Assembly (NCBI GenBank): GCA_937925605.1
Contig: CALALV010000052.1
Span: 1 to 7,161, forward strand
Origin: an uncultured Woeseia sp.
Lineage (GTDB): Bacteria > Pseudomonadota > Gammaproteobacteria > Steroidobacterales > Woeseiaceae
Direction: 5' to 3'
Length of the DNA stretch: 7,161 nucleotides
In this document: positions 1 through 6,355 of the stretch, piece by piece
Layout of the letters: the number at the start of each line of letters is the position of its first letter
Position numbering within the stretch: position 1 is the first letter of the stretch
Made by a program: the position numbers and the translations under genes
Notes under the pieces: generated by a model
Seen by the model: the letters and a program-made list of their open reading frames with translations, nothing else
Told to the model about the DNA's origin: nothing
The model's database searches: none

Positions 1-792
1 CCCGGGGCCGCCGCCGACCACCAGCACGTGGCCGTAGTCACCCTTGTGCGACTGGCGCCGCCGCCGCGGCAGCGCATCCGCCGCGAGCGATGCCGGGACG
101 AGCCGCATGCGCGGCCGGCGCCCCGCGAAGGCCTCGTCGGGGACGCCGAGGTCGGAGTAACGCAGGCGGCCCGCGGCGTCCGGACACGCCTGCAGGTACA
201 GGCCGGTCTTGCGACCGACGAAAGTCGCGGTCAGTTCGGCGCGTACCGCGACGCCGAGTTCCGCGCCGCTGTCGCCGTGGATACCGGTCGGCACGTCGAG
301 CGCGAACACCGGCGCCGCGTGGGCGTTCAGCGCATCGACGGCGCGGCCGAAGTCGCCGGCGACGGCGCGATCGAGGCCGCTGCCGAGCAGCGCGTCGATC
401 AGCAAATCGGCGCCGGGCTCGAGATGACCTTCGAACGCGCGGATGTCGACGCCCGCCGCGCGCGCGTCGCGCCAGGCCGTGCGGGCGTCGCCGGACAACT
501 TTTCCGGGTCGGCGACGTGCAGCACCCGCGCGTCGATCCCGCATTCCAGCGCGAGCCGCGCGACGAGGTAGCCGTCGCCGGCGTTGTTGCCGGCGCCGCA
601 GAGCACGCGCCAGCGCGTGCTGCCGTCGAAGGCCTCGCGCGCCACGTCGAGCGCGAAGCGGCCGGCGCGGCTCATCAGCTCGTAGCCGTCGATGCCGCCG
701 CGGATCGCCGCGCGATCGATCTCGCGCACGTCCGCGACCGCGTAGACGCACTGGCGTGGATCGTCGACGGGGGTCTCGGTCATGCGCGGCAT
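1..792 (-). CDS. nnr: Bifunctional NAD(P)H-hydrate epimerase / ADP-dependent dehydratase, 3' part cut off
   Basis: Repairs hydrated NADH and NADPH: the N-terminal YjeF domain epimerises R-NAD(P)HX to the S form and the C-terminal kinase-like domain dehydrates S-NAD(P)HX. The window contains 264 codons. Residues about 10-220 are the epimerase domain, with the glycine/asparagine motif CGAGNNAGDGY at 65-75, ALLGSGLDR at 134-142 and ALDVPTG at 164-170. HKGDYGHVLVVGG at 249-261 is the hallmark opening of the dehydratase domain, so the missing part should be most of that domain. Two in-frame ATGs compete. The one at 792 has GAGAGG eight bases upstream (complement of 801-806) and is chosen here. The one at 783 has no usable Shine-Dalgarno but lies just after a TATAAT. 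The gene is divergent from queG, an arrangement I recall from Enterobacteria and Pseudomonas. Identity is near certain; only the start is open. Confidence 0.93.
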   Translation of the reverse strand, partial: MPRMTETPVDDPRQCVYAVADVREIDRAAIRGGIDGYELMSRAGRFALDVAREAFDGSTRWRVLCGAGNNAGDGYLVARLALECGIDARVLHVADPEKLSGDARTAWRDARAAGVDIRAFEGHLEPGADLLIDALLGSGLDRAVAGDFGRAVDALNAHAAPVFALDVPTGIHGDSGAELGVAVRAELTATFVGRKTGLYLQACPDAAGRLRYSDLGVPDEAFAGRRPRMRLVPASLAADALPRRRRQSHKGDYGHVLVVGGGPG

Positions 793-798
793 TATACT
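791..798. promoter_or_regulatory. Overlapping divergent -10-like elements between nnr and queG
   Basis: On the minus strand 796-791 reads TATAAT, a perfect sigma-70 -10 hexamer. On the plus strand 793-798 reads TATACT, five of six matches. The two share their AT core, so a single site could fire both ways. This is an isolated AT-rich patch in a very GC-rich gap. No good -35 hexamer is visible at 16-18 base spacing in either direction, and no extended -10 TGn is present. The minus-strand hexamer also overlaps the first two bases of the upstream nnr ATG (792). If it is a real promoter, translation must begin at the ATG at 783 with almost no leader. Promoter function is inferred. Confidence 0.35.
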
Positions 799-827
799 GG
801 CCTCTCCCGGACTGCATCGCGAATGCC

Positions 828-1898
828 GTGACTCCCACTGCCGACGACATCGACTGGCCGGCGCTCAAGCGGCGCGTGCAGTCCTGGGCGCGCGAGCTCG
901 GTTTCCAGCAGCTCGGCGTCGCCGACGTCGACCTGGCCGAGGCCGAGGCGCGGCTCGAACGCTGGCTCGGCAAGGGCTATCACGGCGAGATGAGCTACAT
1001 GCAGCGCCACGGCCGCAAGCGCAGCAGGCCGGGGCTGCTCGTGCCCGGCACGCTCCGGGTGCTGTCGGTGCGCATGGACTACCTCCGCGACGACGGCGAA
1101 CGGGCGAAAGCGCTGCTCGACCATCCGCGCAAGGCCTATGTTTCGCGCTACGCGCTCGGCCGCGACTACCACAAGGTGCTGCGCGCCCGCCTGAAAAAGC
1201 TGGCTTCCCGCATCCGCGACGAGGTCGGCGACTTCGGCCACCGCGTGTTCGTCGACAGCGCACCGGTGCTCGAGAAACCGCTCGCCGAAAAAGCCGGCCT
1301 CGGCTGGATCGGCAAGCACACGAACCTGCTGAACCGCCGCGCGGGTTCCTGGTTTTTCCTGGGCGAGCTGTATACCGACCTGCCGCTCCCGGTGGACGCG
1401 CCCGCCAGCGAACACTGTGGCAGCTGCCGCGCCTGCATCGACGTCTGCCCGACCGGGGCGATCGTCGCGCCGTTCGAACTGGACGCGCGGCGCTGCATCT
1501 CCTACCTCACGATCGAGCTGAAGGGCGCGATCCCGGAAGAATTCCGGCCGATGATCGGCAACCGGGTCTACGGCTGCGACGACTGCCAGCTCTACTGCCC
1601 GTGGAACAAGTTCGCGCAGGCGAGCGCCGAAGGCGACTTTGCGCCGCGCCACGGCCTGGACGACGTGGAACTCGCCGCGCTGTTCCGCTGGGATGCCGAT
1701 ACCTTCGACCGCAATACCGAGGGCAGCGCGATGCGGCGCATCGGCTACGAGCAGTGGCTGCGCAATCTCGCCGTTGCACTCGGCAACGCCGAATCGTCGG
1801 ACGAGGTGCTCGACGCTCTGCGCGCGCGCCGCGGCGACGATTCCGCGCTGGTGCGCGAGCATGTACAGTGGGCCCTGCGCCGGCACGGCGCGAGCTGA
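828..1898 (+). CDS. queG: Epoxyqueuosine reductase QueG
   Basis: Catalyses the final step of queuosine biosynthesis, reducing epoxyqueuosine to queuosine at the wobble position of GUN-anticodon tRNAs, with a cobalamin cofactor and two [4Fe-4S] clusters; cytoplasmic. The protein is 356 aa, near the E. coli length of about 379. GFQQLGVADVDL near the N-terminus is typical. VDSAPVLEKPLAEKAGLGW holds the conserved Asp (D143), which by homology is the catalytic acid. The first ferredoxin-like cluster motif is C197-x2-C200-x2-C203-x3-C207-P. The second is C250-x2-C253-x3-C257-P, with a further Cys at 223. The start is GTG 828, the only standard start codon close to where homology begins; the next in-frame ATG would remove conserved sequence. 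There is no clear Shine-Dalgarno. It is divergent from nnr and followed after 14 bases by a PPK2 gene, so the two may be co-transcribed. Confidence 0.96.
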   Translation: MTPTADDIDWPALKRRVQSWARELGFQQLGVADVDLAEAEARLERWLGKGYHGEMSYMQRHGRKRSRPGLLVPGTLRVLSVRMDYLRDDGERAKALLDHPRKAYVSRYALGRDYHKVLRARLKKLASRIRDEVGDFGHRVFVDSAPVLEKPLAEKAGLGWIGKHTNLLNRRAGSWFFLGELYTDLPLPVDAPASEHCGSCRACIDVCPTGAIVAPFELDARRCISYLTIELKGAIPEEFRPMIGNRVYGCDDCQLYCPWNKFAQASAEGDFAPRHGLDDVELAALFRWDADTFDRNTEGSAMRRIGYEQWLRNLAVALGNAESSDEVLDALRARRGDDSALVREHVQWALRRHGAS

Positions 1899-1902
1899 AG
1901 CC

Positions 1903-1907
1903 GGGAG
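1903..1907 (+). promoter_or_regulatory. Ribosome binding site of ppk2
   Basis: GGGAG lies five bases before the ATG at 1913, inside the 14-base queG-ppk2 gap. It fixes the start of the PPK2 protein and gives this gene its own translation initiation even if it is transcribed together with queG. Confidence 0.6.
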
Positions 1908-1912
1908 CCCCG

Positions 1913-2791
1913 ATGTTCGACGCCGCACCGACGACTCACCTCGTACCCTTCGACGGCAGTTTCAGCGTCGCGGATGCCGCGACGGCTCCGACCGAAGCCG
2001 AGGCCCGGCACGCAAAACGCCGACTCAAGGTCGCAAACCGGAAGCTCGACCGGCTGCAGCAGGTGCTGATGGCCGGCGACAATCACGCGGTCCTGCTGGT
2101 GTTCCAGGCGATGGACGCCGCCGGCAAGGACAGCACGATCCGCGCGGTCATGCAGGGCGTGAACCCGGCCGGCTGCCAGGTCTTCAGCTTTCGCCGGCCG
2201 TCGCAGCTCGAACTCGACCACGATTTCCTGTGGCGCACGACCTGCCGCCTGCCGGAGCGCGGCCGCATCGGTATCTTCAACCGCAGCCAGTACGAGGAAG
2301 TACTGGTCGTGCGCGTGCACCCGAGCATCCTCGAGCACCAGCGGCTGCCCCGGTCCAGCGACACGCGGGAATTCTGGGACGCTCGGCTCGAGTCACTGCG
2401 CGACCAGGAGAAACACCTGGCGCGCAACGGCACGGTGATCCTGAAATTCTGGCTCAACGTGTCTGCCGAGGAGCAGCGGCGGCGCTTCCTGCGCCGGCTG
2501 AACAGGCCCGACAAGCACTGGAAGTTCGAGGCAGGCGACGTGCGCGAGCGGCAGTTCTGGCCGCAGTACATGCAGGCCTACGAGGAGGCACTGAACGCGA
2601 CCTCGCGGCCCTGGGCGCCGTGGTACGCGATCCCGGCGGACGACAAGCCCTACATGCGCGCCGTCGTCGCCGAGATCATCGTCGACGCGCTTTCGCGCAT
2701 CGGTCTCAGCTACCCGGAACCGGATGCGGAGGAACGCGCGACCTTCGACGAGATGCGGCGCCTGCTGGACGCGCAGGCGCCCGGCGACTGA
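1913..2791 (+). CDS. ppk2: PPK2-family polyphosphate:nucleotide phosphotransferase, class III-like
   Basis: Transfers phosphate from inorganic polyphosphate to nucleotides. Class III members can carry AMP to ADP and ATP, others prefer ADP or GDP. The protein is 292 aa, a single PPK2 domain with a short N-terminal extension. The Walker A loop is FQAMDAAGKDST (residues 64-75, Lys72). The lid/substrate region RRPSQLELDHDFLWR spans 94-108. The Walker B region GRIGIFNRSQYEEVLV spans 117-132, and VRVHPSIL follows. The run VMQGVNPAGCQVFSF and the LDHDFLWRTT block look like class III enzymes such as the one I remember from Meiothermus ruber. The usual QGMDAAGKDG loop reads QAMDAAGKDS here, a mild variation. 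It starts at ATG 1913 behind a good Shine-Dalgarno, 14 bases after queG. The family is secure; the class and preferred nucleotide are inferred. No separate terminator is visible after it. Confidence 0.93.
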   Translation: MFDAAPTTHLVPFDGSFSVADAATAPTEAEARHAKRRLKVANRKLDRLQQVLMAGDNHAVLLVFQAMDAAGKDSTIRAVMQGVNPAGCQVFSFRRPSQLELDHDFLWRTTCRLPERGRIGIFNRSQYEEVLVVRVHPSILEHQRLPRSSDTREFWDARLESLRDQEKHLARNGTVILKFWLNVSAEEQRRRFLRRLNRPDKHWKFEAGDVRERQFWPQYMQAYEEALNATSRPWAPWYAIPADDKPYMRAVVAEIIVDALSRIGLSYPEPDAEERATFDEMRRLLDAQAPGD

Positions 2792-2910
2792 AGCACTTGT
2801 CAAGCGAGGCGGCACGCCCGGACTGTGTCGTTTGTCATTGTTTTCGCATGCGCTTCCGGTAAGGTGGCGCGCTCGGCCGGGAATGACTATTGCAACCAGG
2901 GACGACGTGC
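2792..2910 (+). promoter_or_regulatory. Non-coding leader before the GGDEF gene
   Basis: This gap of about 120 bases lies between ppk2 and the GGDEF gene. Bases 2831-2850 are conspicuously AT-rich for this window. TTGTCA occurs twice, at 2797-2802 and 2832-2837, 35 bases apart, and resembles a -35 hexamer (TTGACA). TTGTTT at 2838-2843 with TAAGGT at 2860-2865 gives a 16-base spacer but poor matches. CGCATGCG at 2845-2852 is an 8-base palindrome. AGGGA at 2898-2902 is a Shine-Dalgarno eight bases before GTG 2911. The region probably holds the promoter for the downstream gene, but I cannot point to a convincing -35/-10 pair. No terminator hairpin with a T-run follows ppk2. Confidence 0.35.
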
Positions 2911-3882
2911 GTGGGCGAGCAGGCGGAACGACAGGACTCTGATTACCAGCGCTCGCTGCTGCACGGACTCGCGCTGTTCCGCGGAGTTGCACCGGACGAC
3001 GTGCAGGAGCTACTGCAACGCTGCGAGCGCCGCGACGTCGAGACCGGCGAGCAACTGCTGGCCCCGGGCGCGCACAACGAACACGTGTTCGTCGTACTCT
3101 CGGGGCGCCTCGACGTCAGGGTCGGCTCGCAGGACGCGCCGATCCTCGCGACCATGGAAGTCGGGGACTGCGTCGGCGAGATGTCGATCATCGAGGACAA
3201 GGATCCGTCCGCGTTCGTCTGTGCCGCGGAACCCGCGCACGTTCTCGTCATCCACAAGTCGGTGCTCTGGCAGCTGGTCGACGCCTCGCATGCCTTCGCG
3301 AAGAACCTGTTGCTGATGCTCTCCGAGCGCGTGCGCAGCCACAACGACTTCATCGCGGAGAGCTTCGGCGACCTGCGCAAGTTCGAACGCAACGCAACGA
3401 CCGACGCACTGACCGGGCTCGGCAACCGCCACGCAATGGAAGAGGATTTCCCGGCGCAGATCGAGCGCTGCGCCACCGAGAGCGAACCCGCGTCGCTGGT
3501 CATGATCGACGTCGATAATTTCAAGACCTTCAACGACCGCTTCGGCCACGTCGCCGGCGACCGCGCGCTGACGACGATAGCGCGCATCCTGCGCAAGCAG
3601 TTCCGTAACCGGGACCTGCTGGTGCGCTACGGCGGCGACGAGTTCGCCGTGCTGCTGCCCGGCATCGCCTTGTCCGACGCGCTCGAGATCGCCGGCCGGG
3701 TGCTCGTTGCCGTGAACGGTGAGCACCGCTCGAACGACGATTCGCTGCTGCGCATACCGCTGGAGGTTTCGATGGGTGTCGCCGAGCGCGGCCCGGACTG
3801 CGATTTCGACGCAATGCTGCGCGCGGCCGACGCCGCGCTCTACCGGGCGAAGGCCGCCGGCCGCAACCGCGTATCGGCCTGA
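2911..3882 (+). CDS. Cyclic nucleotide-binding-fold / GGDEF protein, predicted diguanylate cyclase
   Basis: Predicted to make cyclic di-GMP from two GTP. The 323-aa protein has no signal peptide or membrane segment. Residues about 16-135 form a CRP-like cyclic-nucleotide-binding domain: HVFVVLSGRLDV at 58-69, then GEMSIIEDKDPSAFV at 89-103. The CRP phosphate-binding cassette reads E-R-S-A here as D-P-S-A, so the Arg that grips the cAMP phosphate is absent, although the Glu (E90) is kept. A helix and linker lead to TDALTGLGNR (164-173), where the GGDEF domain begins. MIDVDNFKTFNDRFGH (198-213) carries the metal and guanine contacts, and the catalytic motif GGDEF is intact at 241-245. RNRD at 232-235, five residues before it, fits the RxxD product-inhibition site. 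The start is GTG 2911 with AGGGA eight bases upstream; an in-frame TTG at 2890 would add seven residues. Cyclase activity is likely; the sensor ligand is unknown. Confidence 0.92.
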   Translation: MGEQAERQDSDYQRSLLHGLALFRGVAPDDVQELLQRCERRDVETGEQLLAPGAHNEHVFVVLSGRLDVRVGSQDAPILATMEVGDCVGEMSIIEDKDPSAFVCAAEPAHVLVIHKSVLWQLVDASHAFAKNLLLMLSERVRSHNDFIAESFGDLRKFERNATTDALTGLGNRHAMEEDFPAQIERCATESEPASLVMIDVDNFKTFNDRFGHVAGDRALTTIARILRKQFRNRDLLVRYGGDEFAVLLPGIALSDALEIAGRVLVAVNGEHRSNDDSLLRIPLEVSMGVAERGPDCDFDAMLRAADAALYRAKAAGRNRVSA

Positions 3883-3894
3883 CGGCCCGGCCGA
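3874..3894. terminator. Weak hairpin between the convergent stop codons
   Basis: TCGGCC (3874-3879) pairs with GGCCGA (3889-3894), a 6-bp stem with a 9-base loop spanning the stop codon of the GGDEF gene and abutting that of panC. It could serve convergent transcripts from both sides. There is no T-run on either strand, and GC-rich sequence makes such pairs by chance, so this is only a candidate. Confidence 0.2.
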
Positions 3895-4743
3895 CTAGAC
3901 GTCGACCAGGAGGTTGTCGATCAGGCGCGCCCGCCCGAGGCGCGCGGCGGCCAGCACGACCAGCTGGTCGTGCTCGCGATCGGGCTCGGCCAGGTCCACG
4001 GCGCGCCGGATGCTGACGTACTCGGGCTCGAAGCCGGCCTCTTCCAGCCGCTTGCAGGCCTGCTCCTCGAGTTCCCCGTAGTTGTCCTTGCCGTCGTGCA
4101 GCGCCTTCTCTACGTCCTGCAGCGTCGCGTAAAGCGTCGGCGCGCGCTCGCGTTCCGACTCGTCGAGGTACTGGTTGCGCGAGCTGAGCGCCAGCCCGTC
4201 ATCCTCGCGCATCGTCGGTCCGCTGATGATGCGGATCGGCAGGTGCATGTCCTCGACCATGCGACGAATGACCAGCTGCTGCTGGAAATCCTTCTGCCCG
4301 AAGACGGCGACGTCAGGTTGCACGAGGCTGAACAGCCGGCTGACGACCGAGGTCACGCCGTCGAAGTGCCCGGGGCGATTCAATCCGCAAAATTCTTTCG
4401 TCAGGACCGGCACGGTGACCGAGGTCGCGGAGTCCGTACCGAACGGGTAGATCGTTTCGACGCTCGGCGTGAACAGCAGGTCGACCTTGGCGCGCTTCAG
4501 ATGCCGCTTGTCGCGCTCGAGCGTGCGCGGGTATTGCTCGTAGTCCTCGCCCTCGCCGAACTGCGTCGGGTTGACGAAGATCGTGACGACCACGCGGTCC
4601 GCGTGCTCGCGCGCGAGCTTGAGCAAGCTCAGGTGGCCTTCGTGCAGGTTGCCCATCGTGGGCACCAGCGCGACATGGTCGCCGGCGCGGCGCCAGTCCG
4701 CGAGCAGCTCGCGCAGCTCTTGGCGATCGGAAATGAGTTTCAA
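3895..4743 (-). CDS. panC: Pantothenate synthetase (pantoate--beta-alanine ligase)
   Basis: Joins D-pantoate and beta-alanine using ATP, through a pantoyl-adenylate, to give pantothenate (vitamin B5), the precursor of coenzyme A; cytosolic. At 282 aa it matches the E. coli protein (283). The nucleotidyltransferase HxGH signature is in VPTMGNLHEGH (27-37; H34 and H37). FVNPTQFG (56-63), NRPGHFDGV (122-130), FGQKDFQQQ (148-156) and the KMSKS-equivalent SSRNQYL (187-193) follow in the usual order. The start codon is TTG at 4743. The homologous N-terminus begins there, AGGGA lies 11 bases upstream, and no ATG is available in frame nearby. panB ends 19 bases upstream, so the two are almost surely one transcript. 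It is convergent with the GGDEF gene, with 12 bases between stop codons. Confidence 0.97.
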   Translation of the reverse strand: MKLISDRQELRELLADWRRAGDHVALVPTMGNLHEGHLSLLKLAREHADRVVVTIFVNPTQFGEGEDYEQYPRTLERDKRHLKRAKVDLLFTPSVETIYPFGTDSATSVTVPVLTKEFCGLNRPGHFDGVTSVVSRLFSLVQPDVAVFGQKDFQQQLVIRRMVEDMHLPIRIISGPTMREDDGLALSSRNQYLDESERERAPTLYATLQDVEKALHDGKDNYGELEEQACKRLEEAGFEPEYVSIRRAVDLAEPDREHDQLVVLAAARLGRARLIDNLLVDV

Positions 4744-4754
4744 GAGAGTATCGG

Positions 4755-4759
4755 TCCCT
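4755..4759 (-). promoter_or_regulatory. Ribosome binding site of panC (TTG start)
   Basis: On the minus strand AGGGA lies 11 bases before the TTG start of panC, in the 19-base panB-panC gap. Spacing is longer than ideal and the start codon is weak, which together suggest modest initiation. It is the best available support for the TTG start. Confidence 0.4.
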
Positions 4760-4762
4760 GGC

Positions 4763-5593
4763 TCAGGAGAAACAGTGTTGCGGCTCGGGGTAGCTGCGCT
4801 GCTTGACGGCCTCGACGTAGGCGTGGATGGCGTGCAGCGGTGCCTCGTGACCTTCCATGAAATTCTTGACGAAGCGCGGCGTGCGGCCGAGCGTGATGTC
4901 GAGGATATCGTACAGGACGAGAATCTGCCCGTCCGTGTGCGGCCCGGCCCCGATCCCGATGACGGGCACGTCCAGCGCTTTCGTCACCGCTTCGCCGAGT
5001 TCGTTCGGCACGCATTCGAGCAACACGATGTCCGCGCCGGCGTCCTGCAGGCGGCGCGCGCCCTCGGTCATCCGCTTCGCCTGCTCCGGGTCGCGGCCCT
5101 GCACGCGGAAGCCGCCGATCTTGTGCACCGACTGCGGCTTCAGCCCCATGTGCGCACAGACCGGGATATCGTGGCGCGCGAGGTATTCGACGATCTCGAT
5201 CTGGCCGTCGCCGCCCTCGAGCTTGATCATCATCGCGCCGCCTTCCTGCATCAGCGCAACGGCGTTCTCCAGCGCCTGGTCCGGGTTGCGATAGCTCATG
5301 AACGGCATGTCCGCGACCAGGAACGCGCGCCGCAGCCCGCGCGCGACGTTCTTCGTGTGGTAGATGATGTCGGCGACGGTCACCGGCACGGTCGTGTCGT
5401 GTCCCTGGATGACCATGCCGAGGGAGTCGCCGACCAGCACGAGATCGGTGCCGGCACGATCGACCAGCATCGCGTAGCTCGCGTCGTAGGCCGTCAGGCA
5501 GGCAATCGCCTCGCCGGTTTCCTTCATCTTGCGCAAGCTCGCGATATTGACCGGCGGTTCCGCCATGTCGCGCTGTTCGAGCTGTGTGTACAT
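4763..5593 (-). CDS. panB: 3-methyl-2-oxobutanoate hydroxymethyltransferase (ketopantoate hydroxymethyltransferase)
   Basis: First committed step of pantothenate synthesis: transfers a hydroxymethyl group from 5,10-methylene-tetrahydrofolate to 2-oxoisovalerate, giving ketopantoate. It is a TIM-barrel enzyme that needs Mg2+. The protein is 276 aa against about 264 in E. coli, the difference lying mainly in a longer N-terminus. Metal ligands by homology are D56 in VGDSLG, D95 in ADMPF and E126 in KLEGGDG. The catalytic Glu is E193 in LLECVPNELG. The block CAHMGLKPQSVHKIGGF (146-162) and GIGAGPHTDGQILV are characteristic. ATG 5593 is preferred because GAGGGA lies four bases upstream; ATG 5566 (residue 10) is possible and nearer the E. 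coli length. It is followed after 19 bases by panC and preceded after a 60-base gap by a deoxynucleoside kinase. Confidence 0.97.
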   Translation of the reverse strand: MYTQLEQRDMAEPPVNIASLRKMKETGEAIACLTAYDASYAMLVDRAGTDLVLVGDSLGMVIQGHDTTVPVTVADIIYHTKNVARGLRRAFLVADMPFMSYRNPDQALENAVALMQEGGAMMIKLEGGDGQIEIVEYLARHDIPVCAHMGLKPQSVHKIGGFRVQGRDPEQAKRMTEGARRLQDAGADIVLLECVPNELGEAVTKALDVPVIGIGAGPHTDGQILVLYDILDITLGRTPRFVKNFMEGHEAPLHAIHAYVEAVKQRSYPEPQHCFS

Positions 5594-5653
5594 GCCGTCC
5601 CTCGGTGCCCGGGCAGCGAATGATAAAGGATTTCGGGCGCGCGGGGCGCCGGA
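5594..5653 (-). promoter_or_regulatory. Intergenic region before panB: RBS, palindrome, possible -10
   Basis: Reading the minus strand towards panB, TATCAT (5625-5620) is a five-of-six match to a -10 hexamer in a small AT-rich patch. Next comes the perfect 10-base palindrome TGCCCGGGCA (5615-5606), then the Shine-Dalgarno GAGGGA (5603-5598), four bases before the ATG. This is the largest gap in the minus-strand gene run, so an internal promoter for panBC is plausible. No -35 match is seen, and the palindrome may simply reflect GC richness. Confidence 0.3.
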
Positions 5654-6355
5654 TCAGGCCAGCGCGACGGCAGCCGCGGGGTTGAAGAAGTGCCTGCCGC
5701 TCGACGTGCGCCGGATCTGCTCGAACAGCCGCTCGTAGTCCGCGTCGTTCGAAACCGGGTCTATGGCCGCGGCGTTCACGATCAGGAGCGGCGCCTGGTC
5801 GTAGGTGTGGAAGTGGCGCGCGTAGGCATCCGTGAGGCGCTCGAGGTAGGCGCGGTCGATCATGCGCTCGTAGGGTATGCCGCGGCGCGCGATGCGTTGC
5901 AGCAGCGCGTCGACCGGCGCCTGCAGGTAGATGACGAGGTCCGGCTCCGGCGTCTCGACCTCGAGTTTTTCGCGAATCTGTTCGTACAGCGAGAGCTCCT
6001 CGCGGTCGAGGTTGACCTCGGCGAACAGCCGGTCCTTGTCCATGTGGAAATCGGCGACGCGCACCGGCGCGAACAGGTCGGACTGGCGCAGTTCCTCCAC
6101 CTGGCGGGCGCGCTGGAACAGGAAGAACAGTTGCGCCGGCAGGGCCGCCGAGCGGCCTGAGCGGTAGAAGCGTTCGAGGAACGGGTTTTCCTCCGACGGC
6201 TCGAGGACCAGTTCGCCGTTGAAGCTCTCAGCCAGGCGGCGCGCGAGACTGGTCTTGCCGACGCCGATCGGCCCCTCGACGACGATGAAACGCGGCGCGT
6301 GCGCGTCGCCCGGCGCCGCTCCGATGCTCTTCAGCTTGCCTGTCCTCGCGCTCAC
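5654..6355 (-). CDS. Deoxynucleoside kinase (deoxyadenosine/deoxyguanosine/deoxycytidine kinase family)
   Basis: Phosphorylates deoxynucleosides at the 5' position with ATP in nucleotide salvage; the exact base preference cannot be read from sequence. The protein is 233 aa. FIVVEGPIGVGKTS at 23-36 is the P-loop (Lys34, Thr35). LEPSEENPFL at 51-60 contains the likely catalytic Glu52. QLFFLFQR (75-82) is the typical substrate-site helix. DFHMDKDRLFAEVNL (102-116) occupies the place of the family's D/E-R-S region. YLQAPVDALLQRIARRG and YERMIDRAYLERLTDAY (162-178) form the arginine-rich lid and the following helix. The start is GTG 6355, overlapping the folK stop as GTGA; GGA six bases upstream is a weak ribosome site, so translational coupling is likely. 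The first 20 residues are unconserved-looking. It sits between folK and panB. The family is sure, the substrate is not. Confidence 0.9.
   Translation of the reverse strand: MSARTGKLKSIGAAPGDAHAPRFIVVEGPIGVGKTSLARRLAESFNGELVLEPSEENPFLERFYRSGRSAALPAQLFFLFQRARQVEELRQSDLFAPVRVADFHMDKDRLFAEVNLDREELSLYEQIREKLEVETPEPDLVIYLQAPVDALLQRIARRGIPYERMIDRAYLERLTDAYARHFHTYDQAPLLIVNAAAIDPVSNDADYERLFEQIRRTSSGRHFFNPAAAVALA

Noticed and set aside
28..831. Open frame of 267 codons on the plus strand opposite nnr
   Set aside because: nnr on the minus strand carries clear YjeF motifs; the plus-strand product has none. The plus-strand frame at 90-827 that runs into queG likewise reads as Arg-rich nonsense before the GTG at 828.
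792..1928. Open frame of 378 codons on the minus strand, antisense to queG
   Set aside because: It lies opposite a gene with complete QueG motifs. GC-rich codons leave few stops on the opposite strand. The translation shows no recognisable motif and is Ala/Val/Arg rich.
1639..2862. Open frame of 407 codons on the plus strand overlapping the end of queG and all of ppk2
   Set aside because: It is a frame-shifted reading of two well-identified genes, with Ala/Arg/Gly-rich sequence and no motif.
2860..2895. Possible sigma-54 promoter (TGGCGC near 2865, TTGCA near 2890)
   Set aside because: The spacing between the two elements is far too long for the -24/-12 arrangement.
2890..2910. TTG start for the cyclase seven codons upstream
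   Set aside because: AGGGA at 2898-2902 is correctly placed for GTG 2911, while nothing similar precedes TTG 2890.
3970..4806. Open frame of 278 codons on the plus strand opposite panC
   Set aside because: panC is fully supported by its motifs and length; the opposite product is compositionally biased and unrecognisable.
4571..5623. Open frame of 350 codons on the plus strand, antisense to panB and the panC start
   Set aside because: It is a shadow of two highly conserved genes, with His/Arg/Val-rich low-complexity translation and no family resemblance.
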